The translations under genes and the position numbers were made by a program. The notes below the pieces were generated by a model, which saw only the letters and a list, made by a program, of their open reading frames with translations, was not told where the DNA came from and did no database searches. Shown here piece by piece: positions 27,980-37,341 of a DNA stretch of 58,852 nt (position 1 is its first letter; each line of letters opens with the position of its first letter). The stretch spans positions 1 through 58,852 of the forward strand of contig JACKFH010000024.1 of assembly GCA_020632575.1 (NCBI GenBank), read 5' to 3'. The stretch comes from Candidatus Omnitrophota bacterium. Its GTDB lineage: Bacteria > Hinthialibacterota > Hinthialibacteria > OLB16.

Positions 27980-28458
27980 TGGCTGTCCCCCTTCGCGGTT
28001 GCCTTGGCCGCCGACTGGATGGCCTCGAGGATTTTCGGATACCCGCAACACCGGCAGAGGTTGGATTCCATCCAATTCAGGATCTCTTCGTCCGTGGGAT
28101 TCGGTTTGTTTTCCAACAACTCCACCGTCCTGATGATCATGCCTGGGGTGCAGTAACCGCATTGAAAGGCCGCCGCGGAAAGGAAGGCTTCTTGGACGGG
28201 GTGAAGGGAGTCTCCGTTTGAAAGCCCCTCAATCGTGAGGATCTTTTTCCCCGCCAATTTCCCGATGGGGGTGACGCAGGACCGGACTCGTTTGCCATCC
28301 ACCAGCACGGAACAGGCGCTGCATTGACCCTCCCCGCAGCCGAATTTGGTTCCTGTCAGACCGAGATCCTCCCGGAGAACATCCAACAAGGGTCGCTCTG
28401 GATCGGTGGTGATGGATTCATTCCTACCATTGACTTGGATCGTAAAGGTATTTTCCAA
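27976..28458 (-). CDS. 2Fe-2S small subunit of molybdenum hydroxylase (IorA/CoxS-like)
   Basis: A 160-residue electron-transfer subunit with two 2Fe-2S clusters. The plant-type cluster is in CGEGQCSACSVLVDG with a later RSC, and the second is in QCGYCTPGM and LCRCCGYPKI. I start it at the TTG at 28458, because GGAGG lies eight bases upstream and the protein then opens with ENTFTIQVNGRN as relatives do. A TTG at 28473 is in frame but has no ribosome site. No Tat signal is present, so it probably leaves with the large subunit, whose gene overlaps its stop. Confidence 0.92.
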   Translation of the reverse strand: MENTFTIQVNGRNESITTDPERPLLDVLREDLGLTGTKFGCGEGQCSACSVLVDGKRVRSCVTPIGKLAGKKILTIEGLSNGDSLHPVQEAFLSAAAFQCGYCTPGMIIRTVELLENKPNPTDEEILNWMESNLCRCCGYPKILEAIQSAAKATAKGDSQ

Positions 28459-28772
28459 TCTTATCGCCTCCAATATTCAAAAGAAGCAATGTCGCACGAA
28501 AACCTCGGTTTCCATCCCGTCCCTCAAAGAACTTTAAAACGCTCATCGCGAAACTCAAGAGTTATTTCGAAAACTTTTCCACAAAAAATACGGGCTTTCA
28601 AATGAATAGCGAGATCGTCCGGATCGAAAAATGAATTTCACCTTGACGGTCCATTGCGATTCATTAGTCTTTCAGAGGTGTCGGATATGGATGCGAGGTT
28701 TATTCCCTGGCTGATTAAATGACCGGACGATGTTGGTGGGGAATTCCTAATTAATGCGGAGGAATGGATATT
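28459..28772. other. Divergent intergenic region between hydroxylase operon and sulfatase pair
   Basis: About 314 bp, AT-richer than the flanks, holding the 5' regions of two divergent operons. Apart from the promoter candidate for the plus-strand sulfatases and ribosome sites on both sides, no repeat, small gene or known RNA was seen. Confidence 0.6.
28643..28670 (+). promoter_or_regulatory. Candidate promoter of the sulfatase pair
   Basis: TTGACG, 16 bases, then TAGTCT, about 100 bases before the sulfatase start. The -35 box is good and the -10 box weak, so this is tentative. Confidence 0.3.
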
Positions 28773-30221
28773 ATGCGATCCTGGTTCGTTGGTTTAACCC
28801 TAGTCATCCTTGCCCAAATGGGTTGGACGGAGCCGGCGGACCGACCTCCGAATGTGCTCTTTATCGCAGTCGATGATTTAAGGGTCGAATTGGGATGCTA
28901 TGGGAGCCCAAGAGTTAAGTCGCCAAACATCGATCGCCTCGCCACACAGGGTACTCTCTTCACACGGGCCTATTGTCAGCAAACGGTCTGCAACCCGTCT
29001 CGGGCATCGCTTCTGACTGGATGCCGCCCCGACACTCTCCGTGTTTGGGATTTGCCCACCCACTTCCGTGTCCACAAACCCGACGCGGTCACCCTACCGC
29101 AGATGTTCAAACGAAACGGTTACTACGCACAAGGGATTGGGAAGATTTTTCATAACTGGCGCCAGGACGACTGGAAAGGAGATCCGGCCTCCTGGAGCGT
29201 GCCCGCTGTCCTCCATTACAACACGCACAACAACGACACCCCTCAGGTCGAAGGTGAGATTCCTCCGAACCTGGCCACGGTGGCTGAGCGAACCGAATGC
29301 CGGGATGTCCCCGATGACGCCTATTACGATGGGCGGGTTGCCAACAAAGCGATCGAGGCTTTAAAAGAAGTCAGCCAGAAGGAGGAACCCTTCTTTCTCG
29401 CCGTCGGTTTTTGGAAACCTCATCTGCCATTCAACGCTCCTAAGAAATATTGGGACCTCTATGACCGTAAGGACATCGAGCTGCCGAAAGTCATGACAAC
29501 GCCTGTGGATGTTCCGGATATCGCGCTGACTCAGGACTTGATCGAGGGGAGATACACCAAAGAGGAGATTCTCGAACTCCACCATGGTCATCTTGCGGCG
29601 ATCTCTTACTTGGACACACAAGTGGGAAAGGTGTTGGACGAACTCGACTCCCTTGGGTTACGGGACAACACCATCATCGTGTTCTGGTCGGACCACGGAA
29701 TCCATATCGGCGAACATGGGCTGATGAGAAAGACGACCCTGTTTGAACTCGACGCCGGGGTTCCTCTTATCATTACCACGCCGAATCACCCCAAGGGGCA
29801 ACGTGCGAATGGGCTGGTCGAATTGATGGATCTCTACCCCACTCTGGCCGACCTATGCGGTTTGGAGCCTCCGAACGAGTTGGAGGGAATTTCCCTGGTT
29901 CCCATCCTGGAGGACCCGACGCGGATACTCAAAGAGGCGGCGATGACCGAAACCGCCCGACCCAATTACCCCCGTGGCAATGATCCCGAGGTTTTGGGTT
30001 ACTCCATCCGCACCGACCGTTTCCGTTACAACGAGTGGCGTGATTTCAAAACGGGTGAGATCAGGGCTCGAGAGTTATACGATCATTCAAAAGACCCGGG
30101 AGAGACGGTCAACGTTGTCGGCGATCCGCAGTTCGCTACGGAACTGGATCGACTCTCAAAAGTTATGGAAGAGACTTTGCCTTCCACGACGCCATGGTCG
30201 AATACGAATGCTGGGGGTTGA
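28773..30221 (+). CDS. Exported iduronate-2-sulfatase-like sulfatase
   Basis: A 482-residue sulfatase with a signal peptide (RSWFVGLTLVILAQMGW). I start it at the second ATG (28773) because GGAGGA lies nine bases before it; the ATG at 28764 directly abuts that site. Metal-binding Asp34-Asp35 lie in FIAVDDLRVELGCYG. The formylglycine motif is CNPSR with Cys73, inside QQTVCNPSRASLLTG, followed by RPDTLRVWDLPTHFR, a run typical of iduronate-2-sulfatases. Later metal and substrate parts are IVFWSDHGIHIGEHGLMRKTTLFE. It is followed nine bases on by a second sulfatase. Activity on 2-sulfated uronic acid is likely by family, not shown. Confidence 0.93.
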   Translation: MRSWFVGLTLVILAQMGWTEPADRPPNVLFIAVDDLRVELGCYGSPRVKSPNIDRLATQGTLFTRAYCQQTVCNPSRASLLTGCRPDTLRVWDLPTHFRVHKPDAVTLPQMFKRNGYYAQGIGKIFHNWRQDDWKGDPASWSVPAVLHYNTHNNDTPQVEGEIPPNLATVAERTECRDVPDDAYYDGRVANKAIEALKEVSQKEEPFFLAVGFWKPHLPFNAPKKYWDLYDRKDIELPKVMTTPVDVPDIALTQDLIEGRYTKEEILELHHGHLAAISYLDTQVGKVLDELDSLGLRDNTIIVFWSDHGIHIGEHGLMRKTTLFELDAGVPLIITTPNHPKGQRANGLVELMDLYPTLADLCGLEPPNELEGISLVPILEDPTRILKEAAMTETARPNYPRGNDPEVLGYSIRTDRFRYNEWRDFKTGEIRARELYDHSKDPGETVNVVGDPQFATELDRLSKVMEETLPSTTPWSNTNAGG

Positions 30222-30230
30222 GGAAAGAAC

Positions 30231-31559
30231 ATGTGGAATGACCTGCTTGGATCCAATCATGGTGGTTCTCCGAGTGCTCGAAATCTTTCAGTCCTTGTTT
30301 GGGGCCTTCTGTTTGTCGGATTAACCTCGGCGTTTGCCGAGGATGCCAAGCCGAATGTCATCCTCTTCATGGCGGATGACTTCGGCTATGAGTGCCTGAG
30401 TTGCGACGGGAGCAAGGACTATCAAACTCCAAATCTCGATCGACTCGCGGAGACTGGAATCCGCTTTGAACATTGTTACGCCAACCCTGTGTGCACTCCC
30501 TCGCGTGATCAGATCATGACCGGCCGGTACAATCACCGCAATTATGAGGGCTTCGGGTATCTCAATCCGAATGAAACCACCTTCGGAAACCTGCTCAAAC
30601 AAGTCGGGTACCGCACAGCCATAGTCGGAAAATGGCAGCTGAGTGGCGACGCTCAAACCGTCCAAGATTTCGGTTTTGAAAATCACTGTCTGTGGAACAT
30701 GCATGCTTACAAGGTGGATGAAACGGGTCGTCAACTTCCCGACCCGGAAACCTGGAGGAACCGCTATTGGGCCCCGGCTCTTTTCATCGATGGAGAATGG
30801 AAACTTCATTCGGAAGACCAATACGGCCCGGATATCTGTCGCGATTACGCCCTATCCTTCATCGACAAACACCGCGACGAACCCTTTTTCTTGTACTACC
30901 CGATGATGCTCACACACGACCCCTTTCTCCCGACGCCGGATAGCGAAGGCAAGGGGAGCCAGAAAGAGAATTTTACCGATATGGTGGAATACACTGACAA
31001 AGTGGTCGGACAAGTGATCAACCACTTGGAAGAACTCGGTCTCCGCGAGAAAACTCTCATCCTTTTTACTGGCGACAATGGAACGCACCGGAAGATCACC
31101 ACTCAAACCGTCCATGGCGAGATCAAAGGGGGAAAAGCCGAGATGACGGATGCTGGAACCCGTGTGCCCTTTATCATCAACTGGCCTGGAACGACCCCCT
31201 CGGGGATCGTCCTGGAGGACCTGATCGATTTTTCCGATTTTATGCCGACCCTGGTCGAGTTGACTGGAGCGAAACTCCCCGAGGATCGAGTTATCGATGG
31301 AAGATCCTTTCTTCCTCAGATTCAGGGAGAGAAGGGAAATCCACGCGACTGGATTTTCTGTCACTACTGGGGGAACCGTGGCCGAACCGCCGAAGGAAGT
31401 CGTGAGTTCGCCCGGGACCAACGTTGGAAATTGTACGATGATGGTCAGTTGTTCGATATAGGAAATGATCCGCTCGAAAAATCTCCTCTTAAGGAATTAT
31501 CCCCCGAAGCGGAGGCCGCCAGGCAGAAACTGCAAAAGGCCATTGAGTCTCTTCATTGA
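30231..31559 (+). CDS. Exported sulfatase
   Basis: A 442-residue sulfatase with a signal peptide ending near SAFAED (residue 37). Asp49-Asp50 in FMADDFGYECLSCDG are metal ligands, and the formylglycine motif is CTPSR with Cys88 (ANPVCTPSRDQIMTGRYNHRN). TGDNGTHRKI supplies the second metal cluster. Ribosome site GAGGA lies six bases before the ATG, and only nine bases separate it from the preceding sulfatase, so the two act together, probably on different sulfate positions of one polymer. It resembles arylsulfatase-type members; exact substrate unknown. Confidence 0.92.
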   Translation: MWNDLLGSNHGGSPSARNLSVLVWGLLFVGLTSAFAEDAKPNVILFMADDFGYECLSCDGSKDYQTPNLDRLAETGIRFEHCYANPVCTPSRDQIMTGRYNHRNYEGFGYLNPNETTFGNLLKQVGYRTAIVGKWQLSGDAQTVQDFGFENHCLWNMHAYKVDETGRQLPDPETWRNRYWAPALFIDGEWKLHSEDQYGPDICRDYALSFIDKHRDEPFFLYYPMMLTHDPFLPTPDSEGKGSQKENFTDMVEYTDKVVGQVINHLEELGLREKTLILFTGDNGTHRKITTQTVHGEIKGGKAEMTDAGTRVPFIINWPGTTPSGIVLEDLIDFSDFMPTLVELTGAKLPEDRVIDGRSFLPQIQGEKGNPRDWIFCHYWGNRGRTAEGSREFARDQRWKLYDDGQLFDIGNDPLEKSPLKELSPEAEAARQKLQKAIESLH

Positions 31560-31793
31560 GACGGGAAATCTCATTTTCGATCGGGGTCAGTCACCCGGTG
31601 AACCGGTTATCGTCGATAGAACGGGGTTCACATCGAAAATCTCATTGAAAAATCGCTCAGGACGCGGGCGCCCCTGGACACTAGACTCACCCTGTCACAC
31701 ACTACCGCCCCGTTTCCACGAGAGAAATGGTTAACTATTGAAAAGAGCCCAGGATCTCCCTGGCGCTTTGTCCATGAGGTTGAAACCGCCATC

Positions 31794-32840
31794 ATGAAGC
31801 AAACCTACGATATCCACGTTCGTAGCGTGGATCCTTTGATACCGCCGAAAGAACTGGCCGAACGCCTCCCCATGACCGAGGCCGCCAATGCGACTGTCGC
31901 CGACGCCCGAGAAATCGTTCAAAATATCCTCTCGGGGGAGGACAAGCGGATGCTCGCCATTGTGGGTCCTTGTTCCATCCACGATGAGTCCATGGCTTAC
32001 GAATACGCCGAGCGTCTGAAAAAAGTTCATGAAAAGATGAAGGACCGAGTCTTGTTGGTCATGCGGGTCTATTTCGAGAAACCGCGGACCATCATGGGGT
32101 GGAAGGGATTGATCAACGATCCCCACATGGATGGGACTTTCGACATCGAGACCGGGCTTCACCTCGGTCGCAAGATTCTTCTCCGGATCAACGAAATGGG
32201 CCTCCCGGTGGCGACCGAAATGCTCGAACCGATCACCCCGCAATACATCGCCGATTTGGTGGCCTGGGCCTCGATCGGCGCTCGCACCACCGAATCCCAA
32301 ACCCACCGTCAGATGGCCAGCGGCCTCTCCATGCCGGTCGGTTACAAGAACGCCACCGATGGGAACCTCGACATCGCCATCCAGGCCATGACCGCGGCCC
32401 AACATCCCCACAGTTTTCTGGGAATCGACTACAACGGACAAACCTGTGTCATCAACACAAACGGAAATCCGTTCGGTCACATTATCCTGCGCGGCGGGAG
32501 ATCGGGTCCGAACTACGATCCCGCAAGCGTTCAAGAGGCGTCTCGTCTCTTGGAGCGATCGGGGCTCAACAACAGCATCATGGTGGATTGCAGCCACGCC
32601 AATTCCAACAAGGACCACCGCAACCAATCGGGGGTTTGCGAATCGGTTCTCCAACAGCGGGTCAATGGCAATGAAAACCTGATTGGATTCATGCTCGAGA
32701 GCAATCTGAAAGAGGGCAACCAACCCCTTCCCAAAGATCTTTCGACTCTCAAGTACGGGGTCTCTGTCACCGACGCTTGCCTGGGCTGGGAGCAGACCGA
32801 GAAGCTGCTTGATGAAGTTTACCAAGGCCTCGGAACGTAA
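31794..32840 (+). CDS. aroG: 3-deoxy-7-phosphoheptulonate synthase (class I alpha)
   Basis: A 348-residue enzyme joining phosphoenolpyruvate and erythrose 4-phosphate at the entry to the shikimate pathway, in the cytoplasm. Length and motifs match E. coli AroF/G/H: LAIVGPCSIHD, RVYFEKPRTIMGWKG, IGARTTESQTHRQMASGLS, HIILRGG and DCSHANSNKDH. The last includes the metal-binding His. Which of the three aromatic amino acids inhibits it cannot be read safely. It stands alone: a 234 bp gap separates it from the sulfatases, and it converges with the next gene at 19 bp. Confidence 0.96.
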   Translation: MKQTYDIHVRSVDPLIPPKELAERLPMTEAANATVADAREIVQNILSGEDKRMLAIVGPCSIHDESMAYEYAERLKKVHEKMKDRVLLVMRVYFEKPRTIMGWKGLINDPHMDGTFDIETGLHLGRKILLRINEMGLPVATEMLEPITPQYIADLVAWASIGARTTESQTHRQMASGLSMPVGYKNATDGNLDIAIQAMTAAQHPHSFLGIDYNGQTCVINTNGNPFGHIILRGGRSGPNYDPASVQEASRLLERSGLNNSIMVDCSHANSNKDHRNQSGVCESVLQQRVNGNENLIGFMLESNLKEGNQPLPKDLSTLKYGVSVTDACLGWEQTEKLLDEVYQGLGT

Positions 32841-32859
32841 GCGAAGCGCCTCAATGGAG

Positions 32860-35800
32860 TTAGTGGGGCATCTCCGCTCTCCAATTCTCGAACATATCCT
32901 TCATCCGTTCGAGTCGTTTCGGCTCCTCTTTGCCCAAGTCGATTTCTTCTCCCGAGTCTGTTTCGAGGTCGTAGAGGGCGAACCCGCCATCGGGATCGCT
33001 GGCGACAATCTTGTACCGTCCCTCCCTCATCGCTCGGAAGTTCCGGTATTCAAAGAACAGTGAGTCGTGGGGTGAGGGGACACCTTCGGTCAAAGTCTTG
33101 ATCGGGTCTTGACCGTCGACAACCAAATCCTCGGGGATCTCTCCTCCCGCCAAATGAACCGCCATCGGAAACCAATCGAAACTGATCAGCGGTTCGCGGC
33201 AAACCGAACCCGCTTCGATTCTGCCGGGCCAGCGAACAATACAAGGAACTCGAATCCCTCCTTCGTACAGGGTGACTCCGCCATCTCTAAAAGGCCTATT
33301 CGATGCCACCTCAAGGCCACGGTCCTTCAACATGAACGCCCCGTTGTCGGAATAAAAAATCACCACCGTGTCCTCGGTCAAGCCCAGATCGTCGAGGGTG
33401 CCCATCACCCGGCCGACCGCTGAATCCATCGCGGTGATCACCGCGTAGTATCCACGCTTGGGGTTCGTTTCGGATTCATTCCAACCATAAGCCTCAAAGG
33501 CTTTCTCGGGAGCCTGCCAGATACACGGTTCTCCAGGGCGTTTGTTCTTAGGATTCGGAAAGTGTGGAGCATTGAAAGGGAGATAGACAAAGAACGGTTG
33601 ATCTTGGTGGCGCTTGATAAAATCGATGGCCTTATCGGCAAAGAGATCGGTGCTGTAACCCTCGACCTCGACTGTCTCCGTCCCCCGATGTAGATCCGGC
33701 TTGAGATTGTAAACGTGGGTGTAGTAATCGATGTTCCCCGAGGCGTGACCGAAAAACTCATCGAATCCACGTTCGGTTGGTCGGGACCCCGGGGCGAACC
33801 CGATGTTCCACTTTCCGAAGCAACCCGTGGCGTAACCCAGCGGTTTGAGCAATTCGGGAAGCAGAGTCTCGGATTGAGACAACCCCTCTCCATAATTCCC
33901 CTCGATGCCAGGCAGTTGAATATTCAATCCATGCCTCTGCGGATAACGCCCGGTCAAAAGGCATGCCCGCGATACCGTGCATGTCGGCGAAGCCGTGTAG
34001 AAATCAGTGAGCCGAACCCCTTGCTCGGCCAACCGATCGATTGTTGGGGTCTTCACTTGGTCGTTTCCGTAACAACCGACATCCCCATACCCAAGGTTGT
34101 CCGCGGTGATCAAAACGATGTTCGGCTTTTTCGGGGTTTTGGAGGTTTTTTCCTGTGGAAATCGTAAGACCTGGGGCAGGGCGATACGAACCTGGTCGCC
34201 GACCGAGAGATCGACATACTCGATCGAATCTCCCACTTCAAAATCAGAAGCGTCTTCGACTTCAATTCGAAGCGTGTCTCCCTGATCAGTCGAAAGAATT
34301 TTGGTCGCTTTTCCCGAAGGGCCTGCCAACCGTTTCCCATCGAAGAAAAGAGTCGAATCTTTTCGCGGAACCGACCGTGCGTATTCGTGCGGAACATCGC
34401 TGATGAGTGTGTTCCCCTCGATCGATTGCACACGCCCCTCCCCGAGCACCAGCGAGTTGGCTTGCAGTTCCAGAACTTCCCCGGACACGTTCGCGATATG
34501 GTAGGCGGTGGTCCGTGAATAATCCGGATTGGAAAAAATCGCGATCAGATTCTCCAAGTCACCTTCAACCGGATGGTCCAGACGGACGCGGCAAGCCACT
34601 GGATCGACCTCGACAACCTTTGCGGTGAGGACCCCTGTGCCGGAGAAGATTGATTTACCGTTGACTTCCAGTCGGTTGCATCCGAGCGATTCCGCTCTGA
34701 CCGGTCGATCTCCCTCCCCGGTCAAGAGCGCAAAATCCCCCTCGAATTTTACATTCCCAAACGAGGTCTTTACCGTGCATTTCTCGGTGAGGACTACATC
34801 GGTCTTCCCATCTTTCTGAATGATTTCCACCGCTCCGGGCCCCAGTCGCTTCGACCTTTTAATGACAGGCAAAACCTCCCCCCAGGCGTCCCGAGCAAAG
34901 GGTTCATAGATCGCCATGAAAAAGCTTTCGAGAGGAGCTACCTTTGCGGTGCGACGAGCCATCACATAACTGGAGAGTGGTTTCGAAGGATACAATCCAG
35001 GCGCGGATGCGAAGATCGCCTCATCCGCTTCTCCGAGAACATGCATCCGAAACTGCGTTGGAACCTTTCCATCGATGGACCAAGTCCCACCCCAATCCAC
35101 TTCGGGGGAACCACTCCGCACATCAAAGAAGAACCCATAGCCATTGCCCGGAGGCGGTTTCCAGTAGGGTTTATTCGGGTAGCCAATGATATCCCCGTCC
35201 TTGCCGATCTTGTCCGCCCAGTTCACACCCTCCGTGAGACTCCCCTCTTGGTCCTTCAGGTCGGGGACCCCATAGGGTTCGAGTTCGGTCCCGATGCTTC
35301 CGAACCCAAAATCATGTTGGGTCCCTCCTCGGACATGGAACACGTCGACCAAGTAACCGCCCTCCGACATCAAAGCGAGGGTCCGCCGGTATTCATCGAC
35401 ACCCTCCTCGGTGTAGCTGTTGGCGCTTTCCGCTTCGACCATCTGGACACTTGGTAGATCGGCGAAAGCTAGCAGGCTTCCACCGCTTCCCTCCGCCTCG
35501 AACTGGTTCTTCTCATCCACGGTCACCAGACAATGGCTCACCGTGCTCGAGGCCCACCCGCAATGGACATGAGTGCTTCCCAGCCCGTATCCAATGTCGT
35601 AGCTGAGTTCGTATCCGTTGGCGTAATAGAGCAGACCTAAATCGTCCGGATCGCCATGAGTCAGACTCGGTCCGAACCGTAGCAGCGCGGCCTGATCCCC
35701 CGCCCGCAGCATGGCCATCCCCTTCATCCCCGCCACCCAGGATCCGTTTACCCGGGACTTGAGAACCCCGGGGAGACTCGGAGATTCTGGTGGTGGTTCA

Positions 35801-37194
35801 GCCGCATGCCAGAGGAGCCAGTCGCTTTTCTCCGCCGCCCGCTTGGAATCGATATCTCCGTCCGCGAGGTACTGGAGCGCCTGTCCATACTCCTTCTTCC
35901 TTTCTGGATTGGAGGTCATTGCATAGAGGCGTTCCAGGTAACCATAGTCGACCGAGGAAAAGGGGTGATCGGTCATCGGTTTGTAGGCAAAGTCCGGGGC
36001 GCTATCGCCAAAGTTTGGACGTCTTCCGGCAAGTTCAACCTGAAGGTCGGGTAGCAGGAGAGCCGATTGCATCTTCGGATCGTCGTAGAGGTTCAGCCCC
36101 TCGGGATATTCTTCGCTCCGAAGATTGAACAAGGGGTCGGCGAACGTCAGGTACAATCCTCGCGCGTGTATAGCGTATCCCAGGGAGCTTTCGTAATAGC
36201 GTCCATCCCGGTCGATGTTATTGGCCAACATCGCGCGAATGGAGAACGGGGACTCGACCGCGTTCTTCACGTATTCGGGAATGTCCAGCGCACACCCGAC
36301 CGCCAAGGCGCCCCTCACATAATCGGCGTGCCCGTTGTGAAGACCGTTATCGAAGCTGTGGCGGTAGCAATAGTAAGCGCCATCTTGGAGCAGGTTCTTT
36401 TCGATGTTTACCCGACGGTTCATTCCCTCGGTGAGCGAGGGTTTGTCCATCGTGGGGCTGTTATAAAGAAAATCGTACTGGTCGACATATTTCACCAGGG
36501 TCCGCGCCACCTGATACCACGGTCGCGCGAAACGTCCGCTAGGCGGGTTGCTCGGGTAATCCCAGGACCCCGAGGTCGATTCCGGATAGATCGATGCGAG
36601 GGCGTCAAGCAGCAGCGTTCCTCGGTCCGCATATCGCTCGTCGCCGGTCAGGAGATAGGCTTTCGACAAAGAGGGCAGGGCATTCAAGGTCCATTGTTCG
36701 GTTACCCAGGCATTGAAGATCCCGACGAAATAATGGATCCGACCATCCGAGGCCACATATCCCTCGCCTTCATCGGGAAACTCTTCATTGGGGAAAAGCC
36801 TTCCTTCGGAGTTGCGCACTTTTCCGGGTTTGTCCCAAGTGCAACTCGCTCCAACCCATCGCCCACCAAAAGATTCACCGGTGGTCGGGTCGCCGGTGAA
36901 ACCGTAGGCGTAACAGGCGCCAGGCTTGGGCAAGAAGTTTAGCCAAAACTCATCCGACTCCCGCAACCACTTGTCGGCTTCCCTCAGGATTCGATCTCGA
37001 TGCGCACGGGCCCACTCGTATTTCTCTACTCGTCCCTTCGCGCGTTCCACATCACTCGCAGTTAGATTGACACAGGGGTGATCCTTTCTCCCTCGGACCA
37101 CAATCTCATCCTGCGTCAGAGTTTCTCCTGCCATCGCACAAAGCGAACCGCACAGGACCAGGCATGATAGTAATTGTGTGAAGAACCGTTTCAT
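32860..37194 (-). CDS. Exported heparinase II/III-like lyase fused to a sulfatase
   Basis: A 1444-residue exported protein with signal peptide FFTQLLSCLVLCGSLCAMAG. The N-terminal two thirds resemble heparinase II/III: an alpha-barrel part (RPWYQVARTLVKYVDQYDFL, NGHADYVRGALAVG) and beta-sandwich part (HCGWASSTVSHCLVTVDEKNQ, residues about 541-632, then YLVDVFHVRGGTQHDFGFGS). A beta-rich linker of about 150 residues leads to a full-length sulfatase at residues 1024-1444. This sulfatase has no signal peptide of its own, which supports a true fusion. Two key positions differ from the usual: ADN (Asp1032-Asn1033) where ADD is normal, and CTVSR (Cys1072, Val1074, Arg1076) where CxPxR is normal. 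YSDNGAF is intact. AGGGAGAGAG precedes the ATG. Action on sulfated uronic-acid polymers is inferred. Confidence 0.88.
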   Translation of the reverse strand: MKRFFTQLLSCLVLCGSLCAMAGETLTQDEIVVRGRKDHPCVNLTASDVERAKGRVEKYEWARAHRDRILREADKWLRESDEFWLNFLPKPGACYAYGFTGDPTTGESFGGRWVGASCTWDKPGKVRNSEGRLFPNEEFPDEGEGYVASDGRIHYFVGIFNAWVTEQWTLNALPSLSKAYLLTGDERYADRGTLLLDALASIYPESTSGSWDYPSNPPSGRFARPWYQVARTLVKYVDQYDFLYNSPTMDKPSLTEGMNRRVNIEKNLLQDGAYYCYRHSFDNGLHNGHADYVRGALAVGCALDIPEYVKNAVESPFSIRAMLANNIDRDGRYYESSLGYAIHARGLYLTFADPLFNLRSEEYPEGLNLYDDPKMQSALLLPDLQVELAGRRPNFGDSAPDFAYKPMTDHPFSSVDYGYLERLYAMTSNPERKKEYGQALQYLADGDIDSKRAAEKSDWLLWHAAEPPPESPSLPGVLKSRVNGSWVAGMKGMAMLRAGDQAALLRFGPSLTHGDPDDLGLLYYANGYELSYDIGYGLGSTHVHCGWASSTVSHCLVTVDEKNQFEAEGSGGSLLAFADLPSVQMVEAESANSYTEEGVDEYRRTLALMSEGGYLVDVFHVRGGTQHDFGFGSIGTELEPYGVPDLKDQEGSLTEGVNWADKIGKDGDIIGYPNKPYWKPPPGNGYGFFFDVRSGSPEVDWGGTWSIDGKVPTQFRMHVLGEADEAIFASAPGLYPSKPLSSYVMARRTAKVAPLESFFMAIYEPFARDAWGEVLPVIKRSKRLGPGAVEIIQKDGKTDVVLTEKCTVKTSFGNVKFEGDFALLTGEGDRPVRAESLGCNRLEVNGKSIFSGTGVLTAKVVEVDPVACRVRLDHPVEGDLENLIAIFSNPDYSRTTAYHIANVSGEVLELQANSLVLGEGRVQSIEGNTLISDVPHEYARSVPRKDSTLFFDGKRLAGPSGKATKILSTDQGDTLRIEVEDASDFEVGDSIEYVDLSVGDQVRIALPQVLRFPQEKTSKTPKKPNIVLITADNLGYGDVGCYGNDQVKTPTIDRLAEQGVRLTDFYTASPTCTVSRACLLTGRYPQRHGLNIQLPGIEGNYGEGLSQSETLLPELLKPLGYATGCFGKWNIGFAPGSRPTERGFDEFFGHASGNIDYYTHVYNLKPDLHRGTETVEVEGYSTDLFADKAIDFIKRHQDQPFFVYLPFNAPHFPNPKNKRPGEPCIWQAPEKAFEAYGWNESETNPKRGYYAVITAMDSAVGRVMGTLDDLGLTEDTVVIFYSDNGAFMLKDRGLEVASNRPFRDGGVTLYEGGIRVPCIVRWPGRIEAGSVCREPLISFDWFPMAVHLAGGEIPEDLVVDGQDPIKTLTEGVPSPHDSLFFEYRNFRAMREGRYKIVASDPDGGFALYDLETDSGEEIDLGKEEPKRLERMKDMFENWRAEMPH

Positions 37195-37227
37195 GAACTC
37201 TCTCCCTAACCAGTTTGACCGGGACTC

Positions 37228-37246
37228 AACCTGTTTTTAACAGGTT
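37228..37246. promoter_or_regulatory. Perfect palindrome between divergent genes
   Basis: AACCTGTT-TTT-AACAGGTT is a perfect 8-bp inverted repeat 33 bases upstream of the lyase-sulfatase start and 95 bases before the methyltransferase start. It could be an operator or an RNA hairpin; a second imperfect stem-loop (GCCACG...CGTGGC) lies at 37259-37281. Confidence 0.4.
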
Positions 37247-37341
37247 TTGCTTTGTGTAGCCACGTCTCTTCAGAGCGTGGCGAGACTTGGAATCGAGTCG
37301 CAAACCTTTCATCATGAGATCGCCCCAAAGGATGGCACGAA

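Noticed and set aside
37259..37340. Possible tRNA, suggested by paired hairpins
   Set aside because: No TpsiC-arm GGTTCGA sequence, no acceptor-stem pairing and no plausible anticodon loop.
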